Shown here: piece by piece, positions 1-7,152 of the stretch | Layout: every line of letters begins with the position of its first letter | How positions within the stretch are numbered: the stretch's first letter is position 1 | Assembly (NCBI GenBank): GCA_012961035.1 | Contig: DUAC01000093.1 | Location: 1 to 47,716 of the forward strand | Source of the DNA: Acidimicrobiia bacterium | Lineage (GTDB): Bacteria > Actinomycetota > Acidimicrobiia > Acidimicrobiales > MedAcidi-G1 | Length of the DNA: 47,716 nucleotides | Reading direction: 5' to 3' | Program-made: the position numbers and the translations under genes | Notes under the pieces: model-generated | What the model was told of the DNA's origin: nothing | The model's input: the letters and a program-made list of their open reading frames with translations, nothing else | Database searches by the model: none

Positions 1-485
1 GACGTCCCGGGGGTGTTCAGGAAGGCTCCGGCCGAGATCACGTTGACCACCGCTGCGTGGTCGGAGACCAGCAGGTGGGGTAGGCAGGCCTGGAACAGGA
101 ACAAGGGACCCCGCACGTTCACGTCGAAGGACTTGGCGAACGCCTCCGGCGTGATCTCCCCGATGGGCTGGGCCACAGGGTTGGCCGCGTTGTTGACCAG
201 GATGTCGATACCGCCGTAGGCATCGGCCGCCGTGGCGGCGAGCCTGTCCAGGTCGTGGAGGTCTCCCACGTGGGCCGGAACGGCAAGGGCTTCGCCACCG
301 GCGGCACGGATGGCGGCCACGGTCTCATCGCAGGCATCGGCCTTGCGGCTGGACACCACGACGCTGGCTCCCTGGGCGGCAAAGGCCTCGGCGACCGCCC
401 GACCTATGCCCCGACTCCCACCGGTCACGATCACCACCCGTCCGGTCAGGTCGTGCAGTGCCGCCACCCCGTCTCGATCCAGCAT
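1..485 (-). CDS. SDR family oxidoreductase (C-terminus cut by window edge)
   Basis: NAD(P)-dependent short-chain dehydrogenase/reductase, truncated at the left edge after about 161 residues. The start is the ATG at 485, preceded on the minus strand by a purine-rich GGGAGGGG about 9 nt upstream. Visible: the Rossmann glycine motif TGGSRGIG at residues 21-28, the NNAAN motif near 98-102 (NNAG class variant), and the Ser of the catalytic triad near 151 (VISAGAF). The YxxxK motif would lie beyond the window edge. The gene is divergent from the GH43-like gene at 563, so the 77 bp between them carries both promoters. The substrate cannot be told from sequence; an acyl-CoA/lipid or alcohol substrate is typical of such actinobacterial SDRs (inference). 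Confidence 0.9.
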   Translation of the reverse strand, partial: MLDRDGVAALHDLTGRVVIVTGGSRGIGRAVAEAFAAQGASVVVSSRKADACDETVAAIRAAGGEALAVPAHVGDLHDLDRLAATAADAYGGIDILVNNAANPVAQPIGEITPEAFAKSFDVNVRGPLFLFQACLPHLLVSDHAAVVNVISAGAFLNTPGT

Positions 486-562
486 GGTGTTGTCCCCTCC
501 CGTACGGTCGGCCCGAAGGTACAGCCCAACCGTCCAGACCCGCGGCCCGAGGAGTGGCGTCA

Positions 563-1495
563 ATGGAACGACATGTGGTCGTGCCCAGGGGCATGGCGGG
601 GATACCCACCGAGCACGGGGACTTCAACGTGCAGGGGCCATCGGTCATCCGCTGTCCCACCTGGCTTCCAGATCCACCCGGCGCCTACCTCCTCTACTTC
701 GCCCACCACAGGGGGTTCTCGATCCGACTGGCGGCCTCCGACCGGCCCGCCGGCCCATGGCACCTGGTCTCGAGCGACGTGCTCAACGCCGGGGACGCCG
801 CACCGATCCTGCCAACCGACCACACGAACCTGCACGTGGCCTCGCCCGACGTCCAGGTCGACGAGGAGGGTCGGACCCTGCGCATGACGTTCCACGGCCA
901 CGTGTCCCCATCGGCCGGAGGCCACCTGCCCTCCTGGGGCACCTACCCCACCTACGACCAGCACACTCTGGTGGCCACCTCGGGCGACGGCCGGCGCTTC
1001 CTCCCGCTACCCGACGGCCCGGCCATCTCCCCCTCGTACCACCGGGGCTTCGCCTGGGACGGATGGTGGTACGGGCTGTCCATGCCCTCCCAGCTGGTGC
1101 GCTCGGCCGACGGGCTCTCCGGCTTCGAATACGGGCCGACGCTGTTCGACGACGTGGAGATCCGGCACAGCGGCGTCCTGGTGGACGGTCACCACCTCCG
1201 TATCTGGTTCACGAGGGCCGGTGATGCTCCCGAGCGGATCATGGGGTGCCAGGTCGACCTCCGCGGCGACTGGACCGGCTGGACGCCATCCGAACCGGTC
1301 GAGGTGCTGCGACCGGCAGAGTCCTGGGAAGGAGCCGACCTGCCGGTGGAGCCCACCACCAGGGGTCCGGCGTTCCACCCCCAGAACGGCCTGCGGGATC
1401 CGTTCGTCCTGGACGACGACGGTGAGCGGTGGCTCTACTACGCGGCAGCCGGCGAGTTCGCCCTGGGTGTCGTCCGACTCCCGGAGCCGTCCTAG
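563..1495 (+). CDS. GH43/GH32-like five-bladed beta-propeller protein
   Basis: Predicted 310-residue protein resembling the beta-propeller fold of glycoside hydrolase families 43 and 32. Visible features are the repeated blade-like segments rich in aromatic residues (YLLYFAHHRGFSIRLAASD near 42-60, WWYGLSMPSQLVRS near 168-181) and a late RDPFV motif at 278-282 followed by LYYAAAGE, the pattern seen at propeller blade ends. No signal peptide, so probably cytoplasmic. The start at 563 was chosen over an upstream in-frame ATG at 458 because AGGAG lies 8 nt before it and the protein begins naturally there. The downstream epimerase gene begins 11 bp after the stop. Catalytic acids cannot be assigned confidently, so hydrolase activity is an inference. 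Confidence 0.75.
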   Translation: MERHVVVPRGMAGIPTEHGDFNVQGPSVIRCPTWLPDPPGAYLLYFAHHRGFSIRLAASDRPAGPWHLVSSDVLNAGDAAPILPTDHTNLHVASPDVQVDEEGRTLRMTFHGHVSPSAGGHLPSWGTYPTYDQHTLVATSGDGRRFLPLPDGPAISPSYHRGFAWDGWWYGLSMPSQLVRSADGLSGFEYGPTLFDDVEIRHSGVLVDGHHLRIWFTRAGDAPERIMGCQVDLRGDWTGWTPSEPVEVLRPAESWEGADLPVEPTTRGPAFHPQNGLRDPFVLDDDGERWLYYAAAGEFALGVVRLPEPS

Positions 1496-1498
1496 CGT
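1493..1498 (+). promoter_or_regulatory. -10 box (TAGCGT) of a leaderless promoter for the epimerase gene
   Basis: TAGCGT ends 7 nt before the GTG at 1506, the spacing expected when transcription starts at the start codon. The box overlaps the TAG stop codon of the preceding gene. Confidence 0.5.
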
Positions 1499-1505
1499 CG
1501 AGATC

Positions 1506-2447
1506 GTGCCCTCGGACCGCAAGATCCTCATCACAGGCCTGACCGGCCAGATCGGCCACCCCGTTGCCAGGTACCTGGCGCGGGACAACGAGGTCTGGGG
1601 GGTGGCCCGCTACTCAGCCGATGGCAGCCGGGAGCGGGCTGAGGCCATCGGGGTCCACCCCCATGTGGCCGATCTGGAGACCGGCGACTACGGGGACCTG
1701 CCGACCGACTTCACCCACCTCGTCCACTTCGCCGCATGGCAGGGTCCGACCCCCGACTTCGACCGGGCGATGCGGGCCAACGCCGAGGCCACCGGCCTCC
1801 TCATGGCGCACTGCCGGCACGCCGAGGCAGCCCTCATCGCCTCCACGAACACCGTCTACCGGCCCAACGAGGACCCCTGGCACGCCTATCTGGAGACCGA
1901 CCCCCTGGGCGATCCGACCGCACCGCACAGCCCGACCTACGCCGTCTCGAAGGTCGGCCAGGAGGCGGTTGCACGCACCATGGCGCGGGCACTGGACCTG
2001 CCGACCACGATCGCCAGGATCAACGCCAGCTACGGACCCAACGGCGGCCTCCCCGCCTACCACTGCGACGCCATCGCAGCCGGCCACGCGGTTCTCCTGC
2101 GATCCCCCGACCAGTCCCCGTACACCCCGATCCACGAGGAGGACCTGGCTGGGCAGGTGGCGCCGCTGCTGGACGCTGCGTCGGCACCGGCCACGATCGT
2201 GAACTGGTGCGGGGACGAGACGGTGACGGCCGAAGAGTGGTGCGCCCTGTTCGGCGAACGCCTCGGGATCGAACCCGAGCTGTCCTACTACGACCTTCCG
2301 GGCAGCCAGCCGGGCAGTGCCGCCGACCCGACGAAGCGTCTCTCGCTCACGGGTCCATGCACCGTTGGCTGGCGGGACGGCATGGTGGCCATGCTCGACA
2401 TACGGGCAGGTCTCAGGCCGGGGTCCACGCACACGGCAGGTGCTTGA
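1506..2447 (+). CDS. NAD-dependent epimerase/dehydratase family protein
   Basis: Extended-SDR sugar epimerase/dehydratase-like protein of 313 residues. The N-terminus has the GxxGxxG NAD-binding motif (GLTGQIG, 11-17); the catalytic pair is Y145 and K149 (YAVSK), with STNTVY at 113-118 supplying the Ser/Thr. The substrate is probably a nucleotide sugar or sugar acid, but the sequence does not say which. The GTG start at 1506 fits the onset of the Rossmann strand (DRKILITG) and a TAGCGT -10 box 7 nt upstream; a longer in-frame ORF upstream overlaps the GH43-like gene in another frame and is a shadow. The 3' end overlaps the convergent P450 gene by 35 bp. The GH43-like neighbour hints at shared carbohydrate metabolism (inference). 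Confidence 0.85.
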   Translation: MPSDRKILITGLTGQIGHPVARYLARDNEVWGVARYSADGSRERAEAIGVHPHVADLETGDYGDLPTDFTHLVHFAAWQGPTPDFDRAMRANAEATGLLMAHCRHAEAALIASTNTVYRPNEDPWHAYLETDPLGDPTAPHSPTYAVSKVGQEAVARTMARALDLPTTIARINASYGPNGGLPAYHCDAIAAGHAVLLRSPDQSPYTPIHEEDLAGQVAPLLDAASAPATIVNWCGDETVTAEEWCALFGERLGIEPELSYYDLPGSQPGSAADPTKRLSLTGPCTVGWRDGMVAMLDIRAGLRPGSTHTAGA

Positions 2448-3675
2448 TCCCGTTCACGAAGTTGGTTCGCAGCAGGTCCGGCTCGGCGGTCGAACGGATG
2501 TCAGGCAACCTGGTGAGCAGGTGCCGGAACATCACGCCCACCTCCCGCCGGGCAAGATGCGCCCCCAGGCAGAAGTGGGGGCCGGGACCACCGAAGCCGA
2601 CGTGGGGATTGGGGTCACGCCTCACGTCGAACCGGTCGGGATCATCGAACACCGCCTCGTCCCGGTTGGCCGAGTTGTACCAGAGCACCACCTTCTCGCC
2701 GACCTTGAACTCGTGGCCTCCCAGCCGCACGCCGTCGGTGGTGACCGTCCGACGGAAGTGGGTGACGGGGCTGGCCATCCGGACGATCTCCTCGACCGCG
2801 GTGGGTGTCACCCCGTCGATGTCGGCGAGCCAGACGGCGCGCTGGTCCGGGTTCTCCGTCAGGTAGTGCAGGCCCCAGGAGATGGCGTTACGGGTCGTCT
2901 CGTTGCCTGCCACGCAGAGCAGCACGAAGAACGACGCCAACTCGTCGGAAGTGAGCCGCTCGCCATCCACCTCGGCGTTCACCAGCAGCGAGGTGAGGTC
3001 CTGGCCGTCACCGCCGCGTCGGTCCTCGGCCGTCTCGTGCATGATGGCCGCCAGGCCGGCGCCGGCGCCCAGCAACGCCTCCAGGGGGTTGACATCCACC
3101 GGGATGTACTCCGGGTCGCCCTGGCTGAGCACGACGTTGGAGTGGTTGAACACCTCGTCATAGCGATCAGGGGCGATTCCCATCATGTCGCAGATGACCG
3201 CCAGCGGAAGGCGGGCCGCCACCTCGGTCACGAAGTCGCACTCCCCCCGGTCAGCCACGCCATCCACGATCGCACCAGCCGTGCGCTCGACCCCGTCCAC
3301 CAGGGTCCGCATCATGCGCGGCGTGAAGCCAGCCGACACCACCTTGCGGAGCCGGGCATGGCGGGGGTCGTCCATGGAGATCATGGACCCGAAGAACTCG
3401 CGGAACTCCGGTGGCAGGTCGGGGATGTTGGTTCCCTCTCCCGAGCAGAACCACTCCGGGTGGCGGCTGGCCTCGATCACGTCGGCATGGCGGGTGATGG
3501 CCCAGTAGCCGGGCCCTGCCGGAATGAAGTCGTTCCCCACCTCGGCGAAGAAGCGGATCGGGTCCTCCCGGCGAAGGGTGGCGAAACCCGCGTACCGGTC
3601 GACCATCGGCCCCGACCAGAACGGGTCGACGTCGGAGAGGTCGATTTCGGCAAGGTCAGCGTCGGTGGATCCCAT
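2413..3675 (-). CDS. cytochrome P450 (actinobacterial CYP125/142-like)
   Basis: Full-length soluble bacterial P450 of 420 residues. All hallmarks are visible: I-helix AGNETT at 256-261, ExxR at 296-299 (EEIVR), and the heme-binding loop FGGPGPHFCLG with the thiolate ligand C369. The ending NGIKHLPCAWTP resembles actinobacterial CYP125/CYP142/CYP124 enzymes that hydroxylate the terminal carbon of sterol side chains or branched lipids; the substrate here is an inference. The ATG at 3675 has a TAGGTT -10 box 7 nt upstream (leaderless). No ferredoxin or ferredoxin reductase gene is adjacent, so redox partners must come from elsewhere. It is divergent from the SnoaL-like gene and overlaps the epimerase gene tail to tail. 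Confidence 0.95.
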   Translation of the reverse strand: MGSTDADLAEIDLSDVDPFWSGPMVDRYAGFATLRREDPIRFFAEVGNDFIPAGPGYWAITRHADVIEASRHPEWFCSGEGTNIPDLPPEFREFFGSMISMDDPRHARLRKVVSAGFTPRMMRTLVDGVERTAGAIVDGVADRGECDFVTEVAARLPLAVICDMMGIAPDRYDEVFNHSNVVLSQGDPEYIPVDVNPLEALLGAGAGLAAIMHETAEDRRGGDGQDLTSLLVNAEVDGERLTSDELASFFVLLCVAGNETTRNAISWGLHYLTENPDQRAVWLADIDGVTPTAVEEIVRMASPVTHFRRTVTTDGVRLGGHEFKVGEKVVLWYNSANRDEAVFDDPDRFDVRRDPNPHVGFGGPGPHFCLGAHLARREVGVMFRHLLTRLPDIRSTAEPDLLRTNFVNGIKHLPCAWTPA

Positions 3676-3682
3676 CGGTCCG

Positions 3683-3688
3683 AACCTA
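3683..3688 (-). promoter_or_regulatory. -10 box (TAGGTT) of the P450 gene
   Basis: Minus-strand TAGGTT with a 7-nt gap to the ATG at 3675, consistent with a leaderless transcript. Confidence 0.5.
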
Positions 3689-3738
3689 CGCGGTGCATCG
3701 GCCTACTTCCCGATCCGGGCCGGGAGCCGTCGGCCGCT

Positions 3739-3744
3739 TAGATT
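3739..3744 (+). promoter_or_regulatory. -10 box (TAGATT) of the SnoaL-like gene
   Basis: TAGATT lies 6 nt before the ATG at 3751, consistent with leaderless transcription; it is divergent from the P450 promoter 50 bp away. Confidence 0.5.
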
Positions 3745-3750
3745 CGGGCC

Positions 3751-4176
3751 ATGACCACCGATCCGATCAGACTGCTCACAGACCGGGTGGCCATCAGGGA
3801 CCTGCTGACCCGCTACGCCACCGCCGTGGACCGCCGCGACTGGGACCTCTACCGGAGCGTGTTCACGACCGACGCCGAGATCGACTACACGTCGGCAGGC
3901 GGAATCGCCGGAACCGTGGACGAGGTCGTGGCGTTCCTGGACGAGGTGCTGTCCGGCTTCGAGATGACCCAGCACCTGGTGTCCAACCTGGCCGTCGAGG
4001 TGGACGGCGACTCCGCCCGGGTGACCGCCATGTTCAACAACCCGATGCGCCTACCGGGCGGCGATACCTGGTTCACGGGAGGCTGGTACCACCACGACCT
4101 GGTACGCACCACCGGAGGCTGGCGCAGCCGCCGGCTCCGGGAAGAATCCGCCTGGTTCGACCGCGCACCGTTCTGA
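3751..4176 (+). CDS. SnoaL/NTF2-like family protein
   Basis: A 141-residue protein with the layout of the NTF2-like superfamily (SnoaL_4 type): an N-terminal helix with the common ...IRDLLTRYATAVDRRDWDLYRSVFTTDAEIDY block at 16-46, then alternating strands ending in a conserved aromatic region. Such proteins form a cone-shaped barrel with a buried pocket and include polyketide cyclases, steroid isomerase-like enzymes and non-catalytic binders. Length is normal for the family. Its position beside a P450 and SDRs fits a role in hydrophobic substrate metabolism, which is inference only. It is transcribed divergently from the P450 gene and converges on the SDR gene at 4213. Confidence 0.85.
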   Translation: MTTDPIRLLTDRVAIRDLLTRYATAVDRRDWDLYRSVFTTDAEIDYTSAGGIAGTVDEVVAFLDEVLSGFEMTQHLVSNLAVEVDGDSARVTAMFNNPMRLPGGDTWFTGGWYHHDLVRTTGGWRSRRLREESAWFDRAPF

Positions 4177-4212
4177 GGACCGACGCGCTCCGTTCCGAGC
4201 GAGGATGCGCAC

Positions 4213-5034
4213 CTAGCCGATGATCGTCGGGTTCCGATCCGCCTGCATGTCCTCGAACCTGCGCATGGCCATCCCCAACGTGACGTCGTGGGTGAAGACC
4301 CAGAACCGGCCGGACCTGACGGCCTCCACCACCCGGGTCGCAACCTCTGCCGGCTGGATCCCACGCTCGTCCAGCATCTCCCCGAGGGCCGCCTGGGTCT
4401 CCCCACTGGACCCGTGTACGTCCACCCAGTCGGGCCGGAGCCGGCCCACGTCGAAGATCTCCGTCCGGACCAGCTCCGGGCAGAGGCACGACACCCCCAC
4501 GGACGTCGGCTCCAGCTCTCGGTGGAGCGCCTCGGAGAGGCCGACCACGGCGTGCTTCGAGGCGCAGTACATGCCCAGGAGCTCGCTGGTCATGACGCCG
4601 GCCTGGGAGGCCACGTTGACTATGTGCCCCGCACCGGCCTCCACCATGCGTGGGGCGAAGGTCGTGACGCCGTGCGCCACGCCGAGGACGTTCACGTCGA
4701 AGGTCCACCGCCACTCCGCCGGCGTCGTCTGCAGCATCGGCCCTGCCGGACCCACCCCCGCGTTGTTGCACAACAGGTGCACGGCTCCGTGGCGGTCCCA
4801 GGCGGAGTCGGCCAGAGCGGCGACGGCCTCCGGATCAACCACGTCGCAGACCACCCCGGAGACCGAACCCCCGGCTTCGGCCAACCTCGCCACCTGGGCG
4901 TCGAGGGAAGCCTCGTCGCGGTCCGAGAGGACGACATGCATGCCCTCGGCCAGGAAGGCCTCCGACATGGCCAGGCCAATCCCGGAAGCCGCCCCGGTGA
5001 CCACGGCCACCCTTCCGTCCAGTTCCTCGAGCAT
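4213..5034 (-). CDS. SDR family NAD(P)-dependent oxidoreductase
   Basis: Intact classical SDR of 273 residues. Visible: TGAASGIG at 13-20, NNAG at 90-93, and the catalytic triad S143, Y156 and K160 (YCASK). The C-terminal extension, ending in a helix with MRRFEDMQ, is typical of a subgroup found next to lipid and steroid catabolic genes in actinobacteria. The acidic residue after the second strand (SDRD, 37-40) suggests NAD rather than NADP preference (inference). The ATG at 5034 is preceded by a G-rich GGGGGTA. It is divergent from the CoA-transferase gene at 5160. Substrate unknown. Confidence 0.93.
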   Translation of the reverse strand: MLEELDGRVAVVTGAASGIGLAMSEAFLAEGMHVVLSDRDEASLDAQVARLAEAGGSVSGVVCDVVDPEAVAALADSAWDRHGAVHLLCNNAGVGPAGPMLQTTPAEWRWTFDVNVLGVAHGVTTFAPRMVEAGAGHIVNVASQAGVMTSELLGMYCASKHAVVGLSEALHRELEPTSVGVSCLCPELVRTEIFDVGRLRPDWVDVHGSSGETQAALGEMLDERGIQPAEVATRVVEAVRSGRFWVFTHDVTLGMAMRRFEDMQADRNPTIIG

Positions 5035-5147
5035 GCCGTACCCCCGTCGTCGACCGGCCCCATGTCTATGCGGCCTGACGGCCTGACGGCCAGACGGCTG
5101 GCCGATGGCGCGCCCCGCCCGGCACGCCCACTCCCCGACCCCACGGT

Positions 5148-5153
5148 TACCGT
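5148..5153 (+). promoter_or_regulatory. -10 box (TACCGT) of the CoA-transferase/Nudix pair
   Basis: TACCGT with a 6-nt gap to the ATG at 5160, consistent with leaderless transcription. Confidence 0.45.
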
Positions 5154-5159
5154 CGACCC

Positions 5160-6347
5160 ATGAGCGGCCCCCTTGACGGAATCAGGATCGTGGACCTGTC
5201 CGTCGCCATCACCGGCCCGCTGGCCGCCGGAATGCTCGTCGACCAGGGCGCCGACTGCGTCAAGGTCGAGCAGGCTCCCACCGGCGACGTGGTCCGGTGG
5301 CTGGGCAGCACGGTCGGCGGGATCTCGGCGATGTTCCAGGCCGCCAACAGGGGCAAGCGGTCGATCGTGCTGGACCTCGGTCAGGCCGACGGCCTGGCGA
5401 TCCTCCGGGACCTGGTCGCCGACGCCGACGTGCTGGTCCAGAACTTCCGACCCGGCGTGGCGGAACGACTGGGCGTCGCCTACGACGACATCCGATCCAT
5501 CAGGCCGGACATCGTCTACGCAGACCTCACCGGCTTCGGGCCCAGCGGCCCCTACAGCCACCGCCGGGCCTACGACACGGTCATCCAGGCACAGTCGGGC
5601 CTGGCGGCCAGCCAGACCGGCCTCAACGACGAACAGCCCAAGTTCCTCAGGCAGCTTGTGTGCGACAAGGTCACCGCCTACACGGCCTGCCAGGCCATCA
5701 CCGCCGCCCTCTTCGCAAGAAGTCGGGGGGCCGGCGGCCAGCACCTGGAGCTGAGCATGCTGGACGCCTGCATCGCCTTCCTGTTCGTGGACGGTGCCGA
5801 GCACGAGGTGATCCTGGAGGGCGACTATTCCGGACCCCAGTCGGTTGCCGCCAACAACACCCCGCTGGCCTTCGACGGTGGCTTCGCCGCTGTGACGGTG
5901 CCCACCGACAAGGAGTTCCACGGCCTGGCCCGGGCAATGGGCGTGGACAGCTCGGATCCCGAGCTCGCAACCGTCAGGGACCGGACTGCCAACCGCGAAA
6001 AGGCGATGGCCTTCCACCGGGCCGTGCGGGAGAACGCAACGAGGCTCACCGTGTCAGAGGCCGAGGCACTGCTGGAGGCCAACCAGGTGCCGTTCGGGAT
6101 CGTGCGTGCCGTCAACGAGATCCAGAACGATCCACAGGTGATCGCAAACGGGATCTTCTCCGAGTTCGACCATCCGGCGGCCGGTCGGGTGCGACACCAC
6201 CGGCCACCCACCCGCTTCCACGGCACCCCCACCGAACTGCGTGAACCAGCCGCCCCGACACTCGGCCAGCACTCCGACGAGATCCTGGCCGAGACCGGTC
6301 GAGCCGATCGGATCGACGAACTGCGTACAGCCGGGGTGGTGGGATGA
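5160..6347 (+). CDS. class III (CaiB/BaiF) CoA transferase
   Basis: Family III acyl-CoA transferase of 395 residues, moving CoA between a donor acyl-CoA and a carboxylic acid through an aspartyl-CoA intermediate. The N-terminal pattern LDGIRIVDLS...GPLAAGMLVDQGADCVKVE is diagnostic, as is NRGKRSIVLDL near 63-73. The probable catalytic aspartate is D169 in VCDKVTAYTAC. The enzyme works as an interlocked homodimer in this family. Substrates cannot be predicted. The ATG at 5160 has a -10 box 6 nt upstream. The last 4 nt overlap the start of the Nudix gene (ATGA), so the two are probably translationally coupled. Confidence 0.93.
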   Translation: MSGPLDGIRIVDLSVAITGPLAAGMLVDQGADCVKVEQAPTGDVVRWLGSTVGGISAMFQAANRGKRSIVLDLGQADGLAILRDLVADADVLVQNFRPGVAERLGVAYDDIRSIRPDIVYADLTGFGPSGPYSHRRAYDTVIQAQSGLAASQTGLNDEQPKFLRQLVCDKVTAYTACQAITAALFARSRGAGGQHLELSMLDACIAFLFVDGAEHEVILEGDYSGPQSVAANNTPLAFDGGFAAVTVPTDKEFHGLARAMGVDSSDPELATVRDRTANREKAMAFHRAVRENATRLTVSEAEALLEANQVPFGIVRAVNEIQNDPQVIANGIFSEFDHPAAGRVRHHRPPTRFHGTPTELREPAAPTLGQHSDEILAETGRADRIDELRTAGVVG

Positions 6348-7105
6348 CCAGCACGCCATCGGACCGGGAGCACCGCGACCACCGGCGCTACGACGCCTAC
6401 GCCCGATACCACGACGAGCACGGCGCGACGGAGCTCATCCCGGCAGCCACGGTCATCGTCCTGAGGGACACCCCTGACGGCCTCGAGACCCTGATGCTCC
6501 ACAAGAACTCGAAGATCGCCTTCGGCGGCATGTGGGTGTTCCCGGGCGGCCGCATCGACGACGCCGACGAGGTGCTCGACGAGGACGGCAGGCCCGATGA
6601 GCTGGCCACGGCAGCGGCCGCAGCGGTGAGGGAGGCGGCCGAAGAGGCATCGGTGACCGTGGACCCGGACAAAATGGTCTGGTTCGCCCGCTGGGTACCG
6701 CCACCGGTCATGCCCAAGCGGTTCGCCACCTTCTTCTTCGCCGCCCGCCTGGAGGGCGACGCCGCGTCGGTCGCCATCGACGACGGCGAGATCACCGACC
6801 ACGAGTGGATGCGGCCGGCCGATGCGATGGCCCGGCGCGATGTCGGCACGATCGAGTTGGCACCGCCGACCTGGATGACGCTGAACCAGTTGGCGGCCCA
6901 CACAGACGTCGCCGGGGCGCTGGCCGAGATGCTCGCAGCCGAGCCGGCCTTCTACGAGACGCACATGGCTAGGACCGACAACGGTCCGGTCGCCATGTGG
7001 GAAGGCGACTGCGGATACGAGACGACCGACCCGACCATGCCGGGTGCCAGGCATCGCCTGACGATGGCCGAGGACCGGTACCGGTTCGAGGACGACCGGT
7101 CCTGA
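6344..7105 (+). CDS. Nudix hydrolase (NUDT19-like, with insert in the Nudix box)
   Basis: Hydrolase of 253 residues acting on a nucleoside diphosphate linked to another moiety. The fold start (AATVIVLRD near 34-42) and the MWVFPGGRID segment at 63-72 are followed by REAAEEASV at 96-104. The Nudix box is split by an insert of about 14 residues between the GG and the REAxEE, as in the NUDT19/CoA-diphosphatase-like subgroup. A CoA or acyl-CoA substrate would suit the translational coupling (4-nt overlap) with the upstream CoA transferase, but that is inference. The catalytic acids of REAAEE are intact. Confidence 0.88.
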   Translation: MTSTPSDREHRDHRRYDAYARYHDEHGATELIPAATVIVLRDTPDGLETLMLHKNSKIAFGGMWVFPGGRIDDADEVLDEDGRPDELATAAAAAVREAAEEASVTVDPDKMVWFARWVPPPVMPKRFATFFFAARLEGDAASVAIDDGEITDHEWMRPADAMARRDVGTIELAPPTWMTLNQLAAHTDVAGALAEMLAAEPAFYETHMARTDNGPVAMWEGDCGYETTDPTMPGARHRLTMAEDRYRFEDDRS

Positions 7106-7138
7106 CCGGCCGCGCCCGTACTTCACACCCACCCCACC

Positions 7139-7144
7139 TACGAT
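7139..7144 (+). promoter_or_regulatory. -10 box (TACGAT) of the P-type ATPase gene
   Basis: TACGAT lies 8 nt before the chosen GTG at 7153; a near-leaderless transcript is likely. Confidence 0.4.
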
Positions 7145-7152
7145 CGGCCACC

